Shown piece after piece: positions 17,069 through 26,337 of a stretch of 63,216 bases of DNA. Both the position numbers and the translations under genes were made by a program. The stretch covers positions 187,643 through 250,858 of the forward strand of contig PDSJ01000010.1 in the NCBI GenBank assembly GCA_002748425.1. The letters run 5' to 3'. This DNA comes from a candidate division KSB3 bacterium. Its GTDB lineage: Bacteria > Moduliflexota > Moduliflexia > Moduliflexales > Moduliflexaceae. Positions within the stretch are counted from its first letter, which is position 1. Each line of letters begins with the position of its first letter. Below the pieces are notes generated by a model. It did not search any database. It was not told where the DNA came from and was given only the letters and a program-made list of their open reading frames with translations.

Positions 17069-19144
17069 TTAGCTCTCGTTGAGTTCAGCGTTCAGAAAAT
17101 CGTAAATTGCTTCTTGAGTACGCACTAATTTCGCCTTTTTTGAAACGTTACGGTAGCTGTTATCCTGCGCCTCGTTCAAAATACGGGCTTTGACATTGTC
17201 GCTCCACTGGATATCGAAGTAGCGTTGCAATTCCCGCTGGATATCCGCATCGTAGATCGGGCAGGCGACTTCGACCCGGTGATCGAGGTTGCGCGTCATC
17301 CAATCAGCAGAACCGATATAATATTTAGGTTGCCCGTTGTTGCAGAAGATGAAAATTCGGGAATGCTCCAGGTATTTATCAATGATGCTGATCGCCTTGA
17401 TCTGTTCGCTGAGACCCTTTACCCCAGGAACCAGTGAGCAGATGCCTCTGACGATCAGACGGATTTTGACTCCGGCCTGAGACGCTTTATACAGGGTTTC
17501 CACCATGTCACGATCCATGAGGCTGTTGAGCTTGACCTTGATAAAAGCCTCTTTCCCGTTTTTGGCGTTTTTCATTTCCTGGTGGATCAATTCTTTCCAG
17601 CGATCCCGCATATAAAAAGGGGAAACAAGCAGGTGCTTGTAGTTCGAGAGTTTATAGTTGGTTTTCAGGAAGGCGAACACTGATTTGACTTCGGTCGTGA
17701 GCCTTTTGTCGGCCGTAAACAGCGTATGATCGCCATAAAGCCGCGCGGTATCTTCATTGAAATTTCCAGTGCCGATAGTGGCATAATAGGTTTTCTGCCC
17801 TCGTTCCCGGCGTGTGATCAGGCACAGTTTCGCGTGTACTTTCAAATCGGGAATGCCGTAAATGACCCGCGCCCCATCTTCGATCAACTGGTTGGCCCAA
17901 TAAATGTTGGCTTCTTCATCAAAGCGAGCCCGGAATTCAAAAAGCACTGTGACGCTTTTGCCGTTTTTGACCGCATGGCTCAGGGCATTGACGATTTTTG
18001 ACTTGTCAGCGACGCGATACAGCGTCATGCGAATGGAGCTGACTTTCGGGTCGATCGCTGCTTCGCGGAGCAGGTCGATCATATAGTTGAAGGATTGGTA
18101 GGGATAGTGCAGCAACATGTCTTTTTCACGAATCGTATTAAGAAGACTTCTGCCGGGCTGAATCGCTTTATGGGCTAATGGGGGGCAAGGCGCATATTGC
18201 AGGGTTGCTGCCCCCATTTTCGGAAACTTCATAAAATCTTTAAAATTGAGGTAGCGTCGTTCCGGCAGCAAGGTGTCGTGTTCGCTTAATCCGAGACGAT
18301 TTGTAAAAAATTTCAGGACATCAGGGGACATCTCCCAATCATAGGTCAAGCGAACAGGTTGCCCTTTTATACGGAGTTTGACACTTTTGGAAATCGTCTC
18401 GACAAAACTTTTGGTCACATTATCTTCGATGTCCAGTTCGGCGTCTTTGGTGATTTTGATCGGGAAGGCCTCTTTGAGCTCCATATTCAGGATGGAGAAG
18501 ATTTCCGGAAGCTGTATGCGGACAAGCTCCTCAAGCAGCATGACCGCTGTGTTTCCCTCTGGGGCGGGGAGCTTGACAAAACGCGACAATTCTCCGAGTG
18601 GAACTTCCACCAGGGCGTATTCCGACGCTTGTGTGCCGCCGGTGATTTCAAGGCGCACCGCAAGATAGACCGATGTTTCGTCTAAAATCGGAAATCTCGG
18701 TAATTGGGCGGCCATCAAGGGGACAATCGCAGGGCGGACCTTTTCCTGAAAATAGGAGGCGATATACGTTTTCTGCTCCTCTGTCATTTGTTTTTCGTTG
18801 ATAATTGCGATATGTTTCCGCTTCAGCTCTTTGAGAATCGCCTTATAGTATTCCTCAAATTGCGTTTGTTGCTGCGTGACGATCTTCTGAATCTGATTTA
18901 ACGTCCCTTTGGGATCGTCGTCGACCAGCAGCTTCGACTTTTTACCTAACTGCACCAGCCGCTTCAAGGTCGCGACCCGCACTCGGAAGAATTCATCGAG
19001 ATTCGATGAAAAAATGGCCATGAACTTGATACGTTCCATTAAGGGGACTGTGGGATCGTTTGCTTCCTGAAGCACTCTGGCATTAAACGACAGCCAGCTG
19101 ATTTCCCGGTTGATATGCAGGTTCTTGTATTCGCTTTCCGCCAT
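17069..19144 (-). CDS. ppk1: Polyphosphate kinase 1
   Basis: A 691-residue PPK1, the usual length, which polymerises ATP gamma-phosphate into polyphosphate. The N-terminal domain opens NREISWLSFNARVLQEA. The two phospholipase D-like catalytic domains are intact: the autophosphorylated His in KVHAKLCLI, GTGNFNE just after it, and the second-domain motif SADWMTRNLDHRVE. An AAGGAG site precedes the ATG. It is 17 bp downstream of the SixA-like gene and 21 bp upstream of the CHAD gene, so the three form an operon. Confidence 0.97.
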   Translation of the reverse strand: MAESEYKNLHINREISWLSFNARVLQEANDPTVPLMERIKFMAIFSSNLDEFFRVRVATLKRLVQLGKKSKLLVDDDPKGTLNQIQKIVTQQQTQFEEYYKAILKELKRKHIAIINEKQMTEEQKTYIASYFQEKVRPAIVPLMAAQLPRFPILDETSVYLAVRLEITGGTQASEYALVEVPLGELSRFVKLPAPEGNTAVMLLEELVRIQLPEIFSILNMELKEAFPIKITKDAELDIEDNVTKSFVETISKSVKLRIKGQPVRLTYDWEMSPDVLKFFTNRLGLSEHDTLLPERRYLNFKDFMKFPKMGAATLQYAPCPPLAHKAIQPGRSLLNTIREKDMLLHYPYQSFNYMIDLLREAAIDPKVSSIRMTLYRVADKSKIVNALSHAVKNGKSVTVLFEFRARFDEEANIYWANQLIEDGARVIYGIPDLKVHAKLCLITRRERGQKTYYATIGTGNFNEDTARLYGDHTLFTADKRLTTEVKSVFAFLKTNYKLSNYKHLLVSPFYMRDRWKELIHQEMKNAKNGKEAFIKVKLNSLMDRDMVETLYKASQAGVKIRLIVRGICSLVPGVKGLSEQIKAISIIDKYLEHSRIFIFCNNGQPKYYIGSADWMTRNLDHRVEVACPIYDADIQRELQRYFDIQWSDNVKARILNEAQDNSYRNVSKKAKLVRTQEAIYDFLNAELNES

Positions 19145-19161
19145 GCTCGTTTCTCCTTAAG

Positions 19162-19983
19162 TTACACCTGTGATGAGGTCTCCGTCTCCTTACGCTCGTG
19201 CTGCTCATCTGGCGGAGCACATCCTTCCATTACAGCGTCTCCATCACGTTCTTCCCCTGCAAATTGTTCAAGCAGGTCGATGCGCTGCTCTGCCTGTGTC
19301 ACGCTGGCGATATCTTCAACCTGTGAGGCCTGTAAGACTTTCGTCAGCTGTTTTGCCAGCCTTTTGCTGGTTTTCTCGAGAATGCCGTTGAGCTGTTGAG
19401 ACGATCCGCGATCGAGATTTTCCAGACGATGTTCTATGCTGGCTCTGATTTCTCTGGTAATTATTTTGCGGGCACGTTTATAGACCTTTGGCGTTGCCCG
19501 AGTCGGAAAATCGAACAAGATCAGCGTCCCGGCAGCCTCGTCAAGATCTTGCCATCGTTCAATCTCCAGAGCGATCCCGATGACGGCGCCTGTTCGCAGG
19601 ACAGGCTCGGTACCTTTCAGCAGCAGAGCGGCTATCTGGGAAAGACTCGGTTCGTGTCCGACAAGCATGAGAGTGTCATAGCTCTCGTCCCGGTTCTTGA
19701 GGATTTCCAGGATGATACTGAGATTTTCATCATAGAATGCATCTCTTAAAAAGATTTTTCTGACCGGATAATTGAGTTCTCTCGCAAAGATATGTGCCGT
19801 TTCAAGAGCGCGATCTGCGGGACTTGACATCAGTAATCCGGGTTTGATCCCTTTTTCCTTTAAACGGCTCCCCATGTTCTGCGCGTCTTGAAGTCCTTGT
19901 TTTGACAAAGAGCGCTTAAAATCATTGATACCCAATTCCGTGGAAATGGCCTTTGCATGTCTGACAAGATATAAAAATTTCAT
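19162..19983 (-). CDS. SixA-like phosphohistidine phosphatase with C-terminal extension
   Basis: A histidine phosphatase (phosphoglycerate-mutase-like fold) of about 273 residues. The catalytic RHG-type motif reads LYLVRHAKA at residues 4-12, with the second catalytic His in LVGHEPSL. The SixA-like part ends near residue 165. The remaining 105 residues are a charged, helical extension (PKVYKRARKIITREIR onward) ending in an acidic low-complexity tail, absent from E. coli SixA (161 residues). I start at ATG 19983 because the longer alternative (20025) begins inside a 14-bp hairpin. It sits between ppk2 and ppk1, suggesting a role in polyphosphate metabolism. That role is inference. Confidence 0.8.
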   Translation of the reverse strand: MKFLYLVRHAKAISTELGINDFKRSLSKQGLQDAQNMGSRLKEKGIKPGLLMSSPADRALETAHIFARELNYPVRKIFLRDAFYDENLSIILEILKNRDESYDTLMLVGHEPSLSQIAALLLKGTEPVLRTGAVIGIALEIERWQDLDEAAGTLILFDFPTRATPKVYKRARKIITREIRASIEHRLENLDRGSSQQLNGILEKTSKRLAKQLTKVLQASQVEDIASVTQAEQRIDLLEQFAGEERDGDAVMEGCAPPDEQHERKETETSSQV

Positions 19984-19993
19984 TGAATGGGCA

Positions 19994-20035
19994 GATTGCC
20001 GGATTGTGGATCTGAAAACAAACAATCCGGCAATC
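19994..20035. terminator. 14-bp perfect hairpin between ppk2 and the SixA-like gene
   Basis: GATTGCCGGATTGT at 19994-20007 pairs exactly with 20022-20035 around a 14-base loop. On the minus strand it lies 22 bases after the ppk2 stop and about 10 bases before the SixA-like start. It could attenuate read-through or set different transcript levels for ppk2 and the downstream genes. No T-run follows. Confidence 0.55.
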
Positions 20036-20056
20036 CCACGATGTATCGATTACTCC

Positions 20057-21571
20057 TTATAGTTGCGCTTCAATAGATGCAATGACAGTCTTCAGGACTT
20101 TAATTCTGGCATAATATTTCGAATTGGCTTCAACAACCGTCCAGGGCGCGTTGGCCGTGCTGGTGCGGAACAGCATTTCGTCAACCGCCTGTTTATACAC
20201 ATCCCATTTCTCGCGGTTTCGCCAATCTTCATCAGTAATCTTCCATTGTTTATACGGTGATTGCTGCCGGGCTTCAAAGCGGCGCAGCTGTTCCTCTTTA
20301 TCGATGTGAAGCCAGAATTTCACCAGGACTGTTCCAAAATTAACAAGCTGTTCTTCCATCTCATTGATTTCCCGATACGCCCGTCGCCATTCGCGCTCAT
20401 GACAAAAGCCTTCAACCCGTTCGACGAGAACCCGTCCATACCAGGTTCTATCAAAAATCGTGATGTGGCCGGCTTTGGGAAAGGCTTTCCAAAAGCGCCA
20501 GAGGTAGTGATGCGCGTGTTCGATATCGTTCGGAGCTGCCACCGGGATGACTTCATAGCCGCGCGGATCCATACTTTGTGTTAAACGCCTGATGTTTCCG
20601 CCCTTTCCGGCAGCATCCCAGCCTTCATACGTAATCACGACTGGAATGCGCTTCATGTAAATTTTGTGCTCCAGTTCGAATATCCGCTGCTGGCAGGCTT
20701 TAAGTTGTTCCCGGTATGCATTCCGTTCCAGGTCGAGCGACAGATCGACCCGGTCCAGAAGAGAGGAGTTGAGCAGATCGACGGTCCCATCTTCCTGCTC
20801 TCCCTGCACGTCTGAGGAGGCATCCTGTAATGCCACACTTTGGGATTGTCTGATCTTTTTACGCGCCTCTATGGCATGCTCAAGCTTGTCGATAACGGTC
20901 TTAAAGGTTTTCAGCGTCGCAAAGCGCCGGTCGTGCGCTTCGATCACAGTCCATGGCGCAAAGCCGGTCTCGGTTTTTACCAGCATCTCCTCGGTAGCGT
21001 TCAGATAGGTTTCATACTGTTGATGGTGCTTCCAGTCTTCCTGTGTGACCTTCCACTTGGTTATCGGAGAAGCTTCCAGCTTTTTGAAGCGCTTTTTCTG
21101 TTCGTGTTTGCTGATGTGCAGAAAAAATTTTATGATGAGCATGCCGCCCGTCGTAAGCTGACTTTCAAAACTTCGAATCTCTTCATACGCCCGCTGCCAG
21201 TCCTTTTTTTTGATCAACTTATCCACACGCCCTACCAGAACACGGCCGTACCAACTGCGATCGAACACGGCGATTTTACCATTAGGGGGCGTTTTCACCC
21301 AGAAGCGCCACAGAAACGGACGAAAGGCTTCCTCTTCATTTGGCGCACTAATCGGATGGACAATACAGCCGCGTGGATCGAAGGTCTGGATCAAACGGTT
21401 GATCAAGGTGCCTTTGCCGGCAGCGTCCCAGCCTTCGAAGACGATCGCCACTGGAATACCCAGTTCCCTGGCTTCACGCTGCAACGCTCCCATACGTGAT
21501 TCCAAAGTCGGCAGAATGGATTTATACTCCTTTTTATCAACTTTCGTGGAAAGATCGCTTTGTTCCAGCAT
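20057..21571 (-). CDS. Two-domain polyphosphate kinase 2 (polyphosphate:AMP phosphotransferase, PAP type)
   Basis: About 504 residues holding two fused PPK2 domains. Each has a P-loop (EGWDAAGKGTLINRL in the first, EGWDAAGKGGNIRRL in the second) and the paired DRSWYGRVLV / DRTWYGRVLV lid motif. Fused two-domain PPK2 proteins (class II, as in Acinetobacter PAP) convert AMP to ADP using polyphosphate. The start at 21571 is preceded by GAAGGAG; the longer ORF start at 21592 overlaps that site. Both domains keep Walker A and B residues, whereas in some two-domain members one half is degraded. It heads the polyphosphate gene cluster. Confidence 0.92.
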   Translation of the reverse strand: MLEQSDLSTKVDKKEYKSILPTLESRMGALQREARELGIPVAIVFEGWDAAGKGTLINRLIQTFDPRGCIVHPISAPNEEEAFRPFLWRFWVKTPPNGKIAVFDRSWYGRVLVGRVDKLIKKKDWQRAYEEIRSFESQLTTGGMLIIKFFLHISKHEQKKRFKKLEASPITKWKVTQEDWKHHQQYETYLNATEEMLVKTETGFAPWTVIEAHDRRFATLKTFKTVIDKLEHAIEARKKIRQSQSVALQDASSDVQGEQEDGTVDLLNSSLLDRVDLSLDLERNAYREQLKACQQRIFELEHKIYMKRIPVVITYEGWDAAGKGGNIRRLTQSMDPRGYEVIPVAAPNDIEHAHHYLWRFWKAFPKAGHITIFDRTWYGRVLVERVEGFCHEREWRRAYREINEMEEQLVNFGTVLVKFWLHIDKEEQLRRFEARQQSPYKQWKITDEDWRNREKWDVYKQAVDEMLFRTSTANAPWTVVEANSKYYARIKVLKTVIASIEAQL

Positions 21572-22003
21572 AGCTGTTTCTCCTTCATACACAAGGGTTA
21601 GAAAAAGATAAGCATTCCATGAATATTCTGTTACAAGATCGGGGTCAGAACATACTCAGCGCGTTGTTTGAGGGGCACGGAATGCAAACATACGGAATGT
21701 ACGCTTAAAACACCTTAACAGCCTCAGACAGCATGAAGTCAAGAAAAAATTCAGTGATCAGGCTATTTCCGACAAAAGAGAGCAAGAAGGCAAATGACAT
21801 GACTGATCATGTCTGAAGATTCTCGACAGTTTGCCGAACTGCGTCAAGATTGTCTTTATGCACAATTGTCCTCATCTTACGCATCTTGCGGCGAATCACA
21901 AAAAAACGTTGACAAATCAAAAGATGTTGCGAAAATTATATTGTATTCTGTGAAGAATTTACGTTCAACACAAAAACTACGGGCTCGGAGAAGACTGGGG
22001 TGT
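21572..22003. other. Divergent intergenic region, ppk2 and tex
   Basis: No gene is supported; the reading frame that extends tex upstream looks non-coding. On the minus strand TTGTAA and GCTTAT, 17 bases apart near 21615-21645, could drive ppk2. On the plus strand TTGACA at 21909-21914 with AT-rich sequence after it (TATATT at 21937-21942) may drive tex. Confidence 0.4.
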
Positions 22004-24157
22004 ATGAAACAGACGAATTATGCTGCATTGCTTGCGAAAGAATTAACGATTACTCCACAACAAGTCGAGGCAGCCGCAAAATTATTGGAGCAAGGGGCAA
22101 CTGTCCCTTTTATTGCGCGTTACCGGAAAGAAGCGACGGCTTCGTTGGATGAAGTCGCGATTCAGGCCATCCGCGACCGATTGAAGCAACTGGCGGAATT
22201 GGATAAACGTCGGGACGCGATCCGTACATCGCTGGAAGAACGGACTCTGCTCAATAAAGAGCTGGAACAGCGGCTCGAGAACGCCGCCAGTATGACGGAA
22301 CTTGAAGATATCTATCTGCCGTATCGACCGAAACGCCGCACTCGCGCGGCTATTGCGAGGGAAAAAGGGCTTGAACCGCTGGCACAGGAGTTGTTTCAAC
22401 AGGCTGCTGCGCCGATCGACGTGGGCCGTTTTCTCGATCCTGACAAAGGCGTTATCACTGAAGAAGATGCCTGGAACGGAGCTAAAGATATTATTGCCGA
22501 GTGGATCAATGAGGACGCCCGGGTTCGCAGTCGTCAGCGCAGGCTCTATGATACCCACGCTCAACTGAAATCGGCGCTCGTGAAGAACAAGCAAGAGGAG
22601 GCTGGTAAATTCCGCGATTATTTCGAGTGGCATGAAGCCCTCAAGGATGCGCCGTCGCATCGAATCCTGGCGATGTTACGCGGACAGCGGGCAGGCGTGC
22701 TGACTGTGCATGCTCGTCCAGACGAAGAGCAGGCGCTGGCTGACCTGGAACAACTCGTGCTGCGGGGACACAGCCCAGCGCGTGACAAGGTCAGAGAGGC
22801 TGCGCATGATGCCTATAAACGTCTGCTGGCTCCATCACTGGAAGGAGAATGTCTGAAGGCCGCCAAAGAGCGGGCGGATCAAGAGGCCATCGCAGTGTTT
22901 GCGCGAAATCTGCGCGAACTCCTCCTGGCGTCTCCGTTGGGCCAGAAACGGATTATGGCGATCGATCCCGGGTTTCGTACCGGATGCAAGCTTGTCATTC
23001 TCGATGCTCAGGGAAATCTCAGGCAGAGCACGACGATTTATCCGACTCTGGGAGATAAGCGCAGGAATGAGGCGGCAGACGTGGTGAGAAAACTCTGTCA
23101 CGAGCATGCACTCGAAGCGCTTGCCGTGGGCAATGGCACGGCCGGGCGTGAAACCGAACGCTTTCTGAACGAGCTGAACCTGGGGATTCCGGTGATCGTA
23201 GTGGATGAGAGCGGAGCCTCGATTTATTCCGCCGGCGAAGTCGCACGACAAGAATTTCCCGACTGTGATCTGACCGTGCGTGGCGCTGTCTCGATCGGGC
23301 GGCGATTGCAAGACCCGCTGGCTGAACTCGTCAAAATTGATCCGAAATCAATCGGCGTTGGCCAGTATCAACATGACGTCGATCAGGCTGCCCTCAAGAA
23401 AAGCCTGGATGATGTCGTGATGAGCTGCGTGAATGCCGTCGGGGTTGAGGTCAACAGCGCCAGCGCCCGGCTTTTAACCTACGTGTCTGGCCTGGGGCCA
23501 CAGCTCGCTCACAACATCGTTAAATACCGTGAAGAACATGGCCCTTTCCTCTCACGGAATGAGCTTAAAAACGTCCCCCGACTCGGGGCGCGAAGCTTTG
23601 AGCAGGCTGCCGGCTTCCTGCGGATCCGTCACGGGACCAACCCTCTGGACGGCAGTGCGGTGCATCCGGAACGATATGCTGTCGTGGCGCAGATGGCGAA
23701 AGACCTGAGTGCTACGGTTGAGGAACTCATGCAGAATGAAGCGCTTCGCAGGCGGATTGATCTGAAAAAATATGTGGGCGGGGATATTGGCTTGCCGACC
23801 TTACACGATATTCTTGCGGAATTAGAGAAGCCCGGACGAGATCCGCGTCCGAAGTGTGACGTCTTCTCCTTTTCGGACGCGGTGCACGAACTGAAAGACC
23901 TTCAGCCGGGCATGCTGCTGCCGGGTATCGTCACGAATGTCACAAATTTCGGGGCGTTTGTGGACATCGGCGTCCATCAGGACGGTCTGGTGCACATCAG
24001 CCGGCTGGCCGACCGTTTTGTCAAAGATCCGAATGAGGTGGTGAAAGTACGCCAACAAGTTCAGGTAAGGGTGGTGGACGTTGACATGGAACGGCAGCGT
24101 ATTTCGCTTTCGATGAAGAAAACATTTGACCTATCGACGCAGAATGTGAAGAAATGA
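22004..24157 (+). CDS. tex: Tex-family RNA-binding transcription accessory protein
   Basis: About 717 residues, close to the usual Tex/YhgF length. The order is: N-terminal Tex helical domain ([20 protein letters not shown], then [18 protein letters not shown]), a YqgF/RuvC-like nuclease fold ([15 protein letters not shown]), a helix-hairpin-helix region ([19 protein letters not shown]), and a C-terminal S1 RNA-binding domain ([26 protein letters not shown]). I set the start at ATG 22004; 65 more in-frame residues to 21809 have no family match. Confidence 0.95.
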   Translation: MKQTNYAALLAKELTITPQQVEAAAKLLEQGATVPFIARYRKEATASLDEVAIQAIRDRLKQLAELDKRRDAIRTSLEERTLLNKELEQRLENAASMTELEDIYLPYRPKRRTRAAIAREKGLEPLAQELFQQAAAPIDVGRFLDPDKGVITEEDAWNGAKDIIAEWINEDARVRSRQRRLYDTHAQLKSALVKNKQEEAGKFRDYFEWHEALKDAPSHRILAMLRGQRAGVLTVHARPDEEQALADLEQLVLRGHSPARDKVREAAHDAYKRLLAPSLEGECLKAAKERADQEAIAVFARNLRELLLASPLGQKRIMAIDPGFRTGCKLVILDAQGNLRQSTTIYPTLGDKRRNEAADVVRKLCHEHALEALAVGNGTAGRETERFLNELNLGIPVIVVDESGASIYSAGEVARQEFPDCDLTVRGAVSIGRRLQDPLAELVKIDPKSIGVGQYQHDVDQAALKKSLDDVVMSCVNAVGVEVNSASARLLTYVSGLGPQLAHNIVKYREEHGPFLSRNELKNVPRLGARSFEQAAGFLRIRHGTNPLDGSAVHPERYAVVAQMAKDLSATVEELMQNEALRRRIDLKKYVGGDIGLPTLHDILAELEKPGRDPRPKCDVFSFSDAVHELKDLQPGMLLPGIVTNVTNFGAFVDIGVHQDGLVHISRLADRFVKDPNEVVKVRQQVQVRVVDVDMERQRISLSMKKTFDLSTQNVKK

Positions 24158-24177
24158 TTCAAACGAGGGAGGAGAAT

Positions 24178-25830
24178 ATGAATATCCATCAATTGGCAGG
24201 CACACCGGCTCCGCGAGAGCTGCTCGTCCATATTCCGCGCTTAGTCTCAGCGTATTATACGCATACGCCAAATCTTGACGACCCGGCTCAGCTGGTGGCT
24301 TTCGGGACATCGGGGCATCGAGGGACATCCTTAAAAAGTAGTTTTACAGAGTCTCATATTCTCGCTGTGACCCAAGCGCTTTGCGACTATCGTCAGGTCG
24401 AAAAACTTGACGGCCCGGTGTTTCTCGGCATGGACACACACGCACTTTCAGAAGCTGCGCTGGCATCGGCTGTTGAGGTCTTTGCCGCAAACGGCGTTGA
24501 AATCATGATTCAGGCCGGTTTCGGATATACTCCGACACCAGTGATCTCTCATGCGATCCTGTGCTATAATCGGGGAAGAAAATCGGGCCGAGCCGATGGT
24601 GTCGTGATAACCCCTTCGCACAATCCTCCGACAGACGGTGGTGTTAAATACAATCCTCCGCACGGCGGACCCGCAGATACCAAGACCACGAAAATGATTC
24701 AGGATCGCGCGAACGATATTTTGCGGCATGGCTTACAAGACGTTAAGCGCATGGATTTTCAAAAAGCGCTCAAGGCCGTGACCACCCATGAATACGATTA
24801 CGTCACACCCTATCTGGAGGATTTGAAGCAGATCGTCAAGCTCGACGCCATCGCCTCGTCAGGCATGAAAATCGGCGTCGATCCGATGGGCGGCGCTGGT
24901 GTGGGCTATTGGGAGCCGATGGCCGAGCTGTACGGCTTAAACATTGACGTCGTGAATCCGCATGTTGATCCGACCTTCTCGTTTATGTCAGTTGATAAAG
25001 ACGGCAAAATCCGTATGGACTGCTCTTCACCGTATGCCATGGCTGGCTTGATCGGCCTGAAAGATCGTTTTGATATTGCTTTCGGCAACGATCCGGATTA
25101 CGATCGTCACGGGATTGTGACGAAAAGTGCAGGGTTGATGAATCCCAATCATTATCTTGCCGTGGCGATCTGGTATCTTTTTCAGAACCGACCTCATTGG
25201 AAGAAAGATGCGCTGGTTGGAAAAACACTGGTGTCCAGCTCGATGATCGATCGCGTGGCAGCATCAATCGGGCGCAGACTCTCTGAAGTGCCGGTAGGCT
25301 TCAAATGGTTTGTAAACGGTTTGATTGACGGATCTTACGGTTTTGGCGGAGAAGAAAGCGCCGGGGCTTCGTTCTTACGTCTTGATGGAACAGTCTGGAC
25401 CACTGATAAAGACGGGATCATTCTCGATCTACTGGCCGCAGAAATCACCGCAACGACAGGCAAGGATCCGGCAGAACTCTATACAGAACTGGAAGCACAG
25501 TTCGGCAGCCCGGTATATGAACGTATGGACGCGCCGGCAAATCTGTCGCAAAAGGCTGTGCTGGCCAAACTCTCGCCGGAGATGGTGAAGGTTGAGGAGC
25601 TTGCCGGAGAGAAAATTCTGGCGATACTCAGCAATGCTCCTGGCAATAACGCCCCGATTGGCGGCTTAAAAATCGTGACGGAACATGGCTGGGCTGCTGC
25701 TCGTCCGTCAGGGACCGAGGACATTTATAAGATTTATGCCGAAAGCTTCAACGGACCGGAACACTTGAAGCAGATCCAGCAAGACGTGCAGCAGATTGTG
25801 AGCGCATGCTTTGAAGCCGCCGGTGTCTAA
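24178..25830 (+). CDS. pgm: Phosphoglucomutase (alpha-D-glucose phosphate-specific)
   Basis: A 550-residue phosphoglucomutase that interconverts glucose-1-phosphate and glucose-6-phosphate. The catalytic phosphoserine motif is [11 protein letters not shown] (near residue 145). The metal site is [10 protein letters not shown]. The sugar-binding loop is GEESAGAS. The phosphate-binding C-terminal domain has [24 protein letters not shown] just before ATG 24178 fixes the start; an ORF start at 24154 overlaps tex and lacks a site. Its length and motifs fit the E. coli Pgm type rather than GlmM or ManB. Confidence 0.97.
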   Translation: MNIHQLAGTPAPRELLVHIPRLVSAYYTHTPNLDDPAQLVAFGTSGHRGTSLKSSFTESHILAVTQALCDYRQVEKLDGPVFLGMDTHALSEAALASAVEVFAANGVEIMIQAGFGYTPTPVISHAILCYNRGRKSGRADGVVITPSHNPPTDGGVKYNPPHGGPADTKTTKMIQDRANDILRHGLQDVKRMDFQKALKAVTTHEYDYVTPYLEDLKQIVKLDAIASSGMKIGVDPMGGAGVGYWEPMAELYGLNIDVVNPHVDPTFSFMSVDKDGKIRMDCSSPYAMAGLIGLKDRFDIAFGNDPDYDRHGIVTKSAGLMNPNHYLAVAIWYLFQNRPHWKKDALVGKTLVSSSMIDRVAASIGRRLSEVPVGFKWFVNGLIDGSYGFGGEESAGASFLRLDGTVWTTDKDGIILDLLAAEITATTGKDPAELYTELEAQFGSPVYERMDAPANLSQKAVLAKLSPEMVKVEELAGEKILAILSNAPGNNAPIGGLKIVTEHGWAAARPSGTEDIYKIYAESFNGPEHLKQIQQDVQQIVSACFEAAGV

Positions 25831-25911
25831 AAGGAGGCGGTAAACGTCTCAAACGCTCATTCCCGGAGTTGGACTGGGTCTTTGTTCCGGCGGCAGCGAG
25901 GTGCATTCTGC

Positions 25912-26334
25912 ATGATCCGGATTACAACAACGATTTCCATCGACGAAAACGATATTCATGAAGAGTTTGTGCGGGCTTCAGGGCCAGGCGGACAACATGT
26001 CAATAAGGTTGCGACAGCTGTGCAGTTACGCTTTGATGTCCGGAGTTCAGGTCTGCCACAGGAGCTTAAAGCGCGTTTGCGCCGAATTGCAGGACGCCGT
26101 ATGACAGAGGCAGGCATACTGACAATCCATGCCTGCCGGTTCCGAACTCAGGAGCGTAACCGGCAGGATGCGCTGCAACGGTTGATCGCCTTGTTGCGCG
26201 ACGCAGCTAAACGTCCGCAGACCCGCAAAAAAACCACTCCAGGCCAAGCCTCGAAACAGCGCCGCCTCGATAAAAAGCGGCAGCGAAGCAGGCTCAAACA
26301 ACTGCGGCGTTTCGATAGCTGGGCTGAGGACTAA
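25912..26334 (+). CDS. arfB: ArfB-like peptidyl-tRNA hydrolase / ribosome rescue factor
   Basis: A 140-residue protein, the same length as E. coli ArfB (YaeJ). The GGQ domain is intact (RASGPGGQHVNKVATAVQLRF, about residues 20-40) and followed by a long basic tail (RKKTTPGQASKQRRLDKKRQ) that, in ArfB, enters the empty mRNA channel of stalled ribosomes. It hydrolyses peptidyl-tRNA without a stop codon. The ATG at 25912 is preferred over the upstream TTG at 25882. It is four bases upstream of the aminopeptidase gene. Confidence 0.9.
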   Translation: MIRITTTISIDENDIHEEFVRASGPGGQHVNKVATAVQLRFDVRSSGLPQELKARLRRIAGRRMTEAGILTIHACRFRTQERNRQDALQRLIALLRDAAKRPQTRKKTTPGQASKQRRLDKKRQRSRLKQLRRFDSWAED

Positions 26335-26337
26335 GGC

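Noticed and set aside
21809..22003. N-terminal extension of tex
   Set aside because: The 65 residues are of odd composition, have no ribosome-binding site and no Tex match. A promoter-like TTGACA lies inside.
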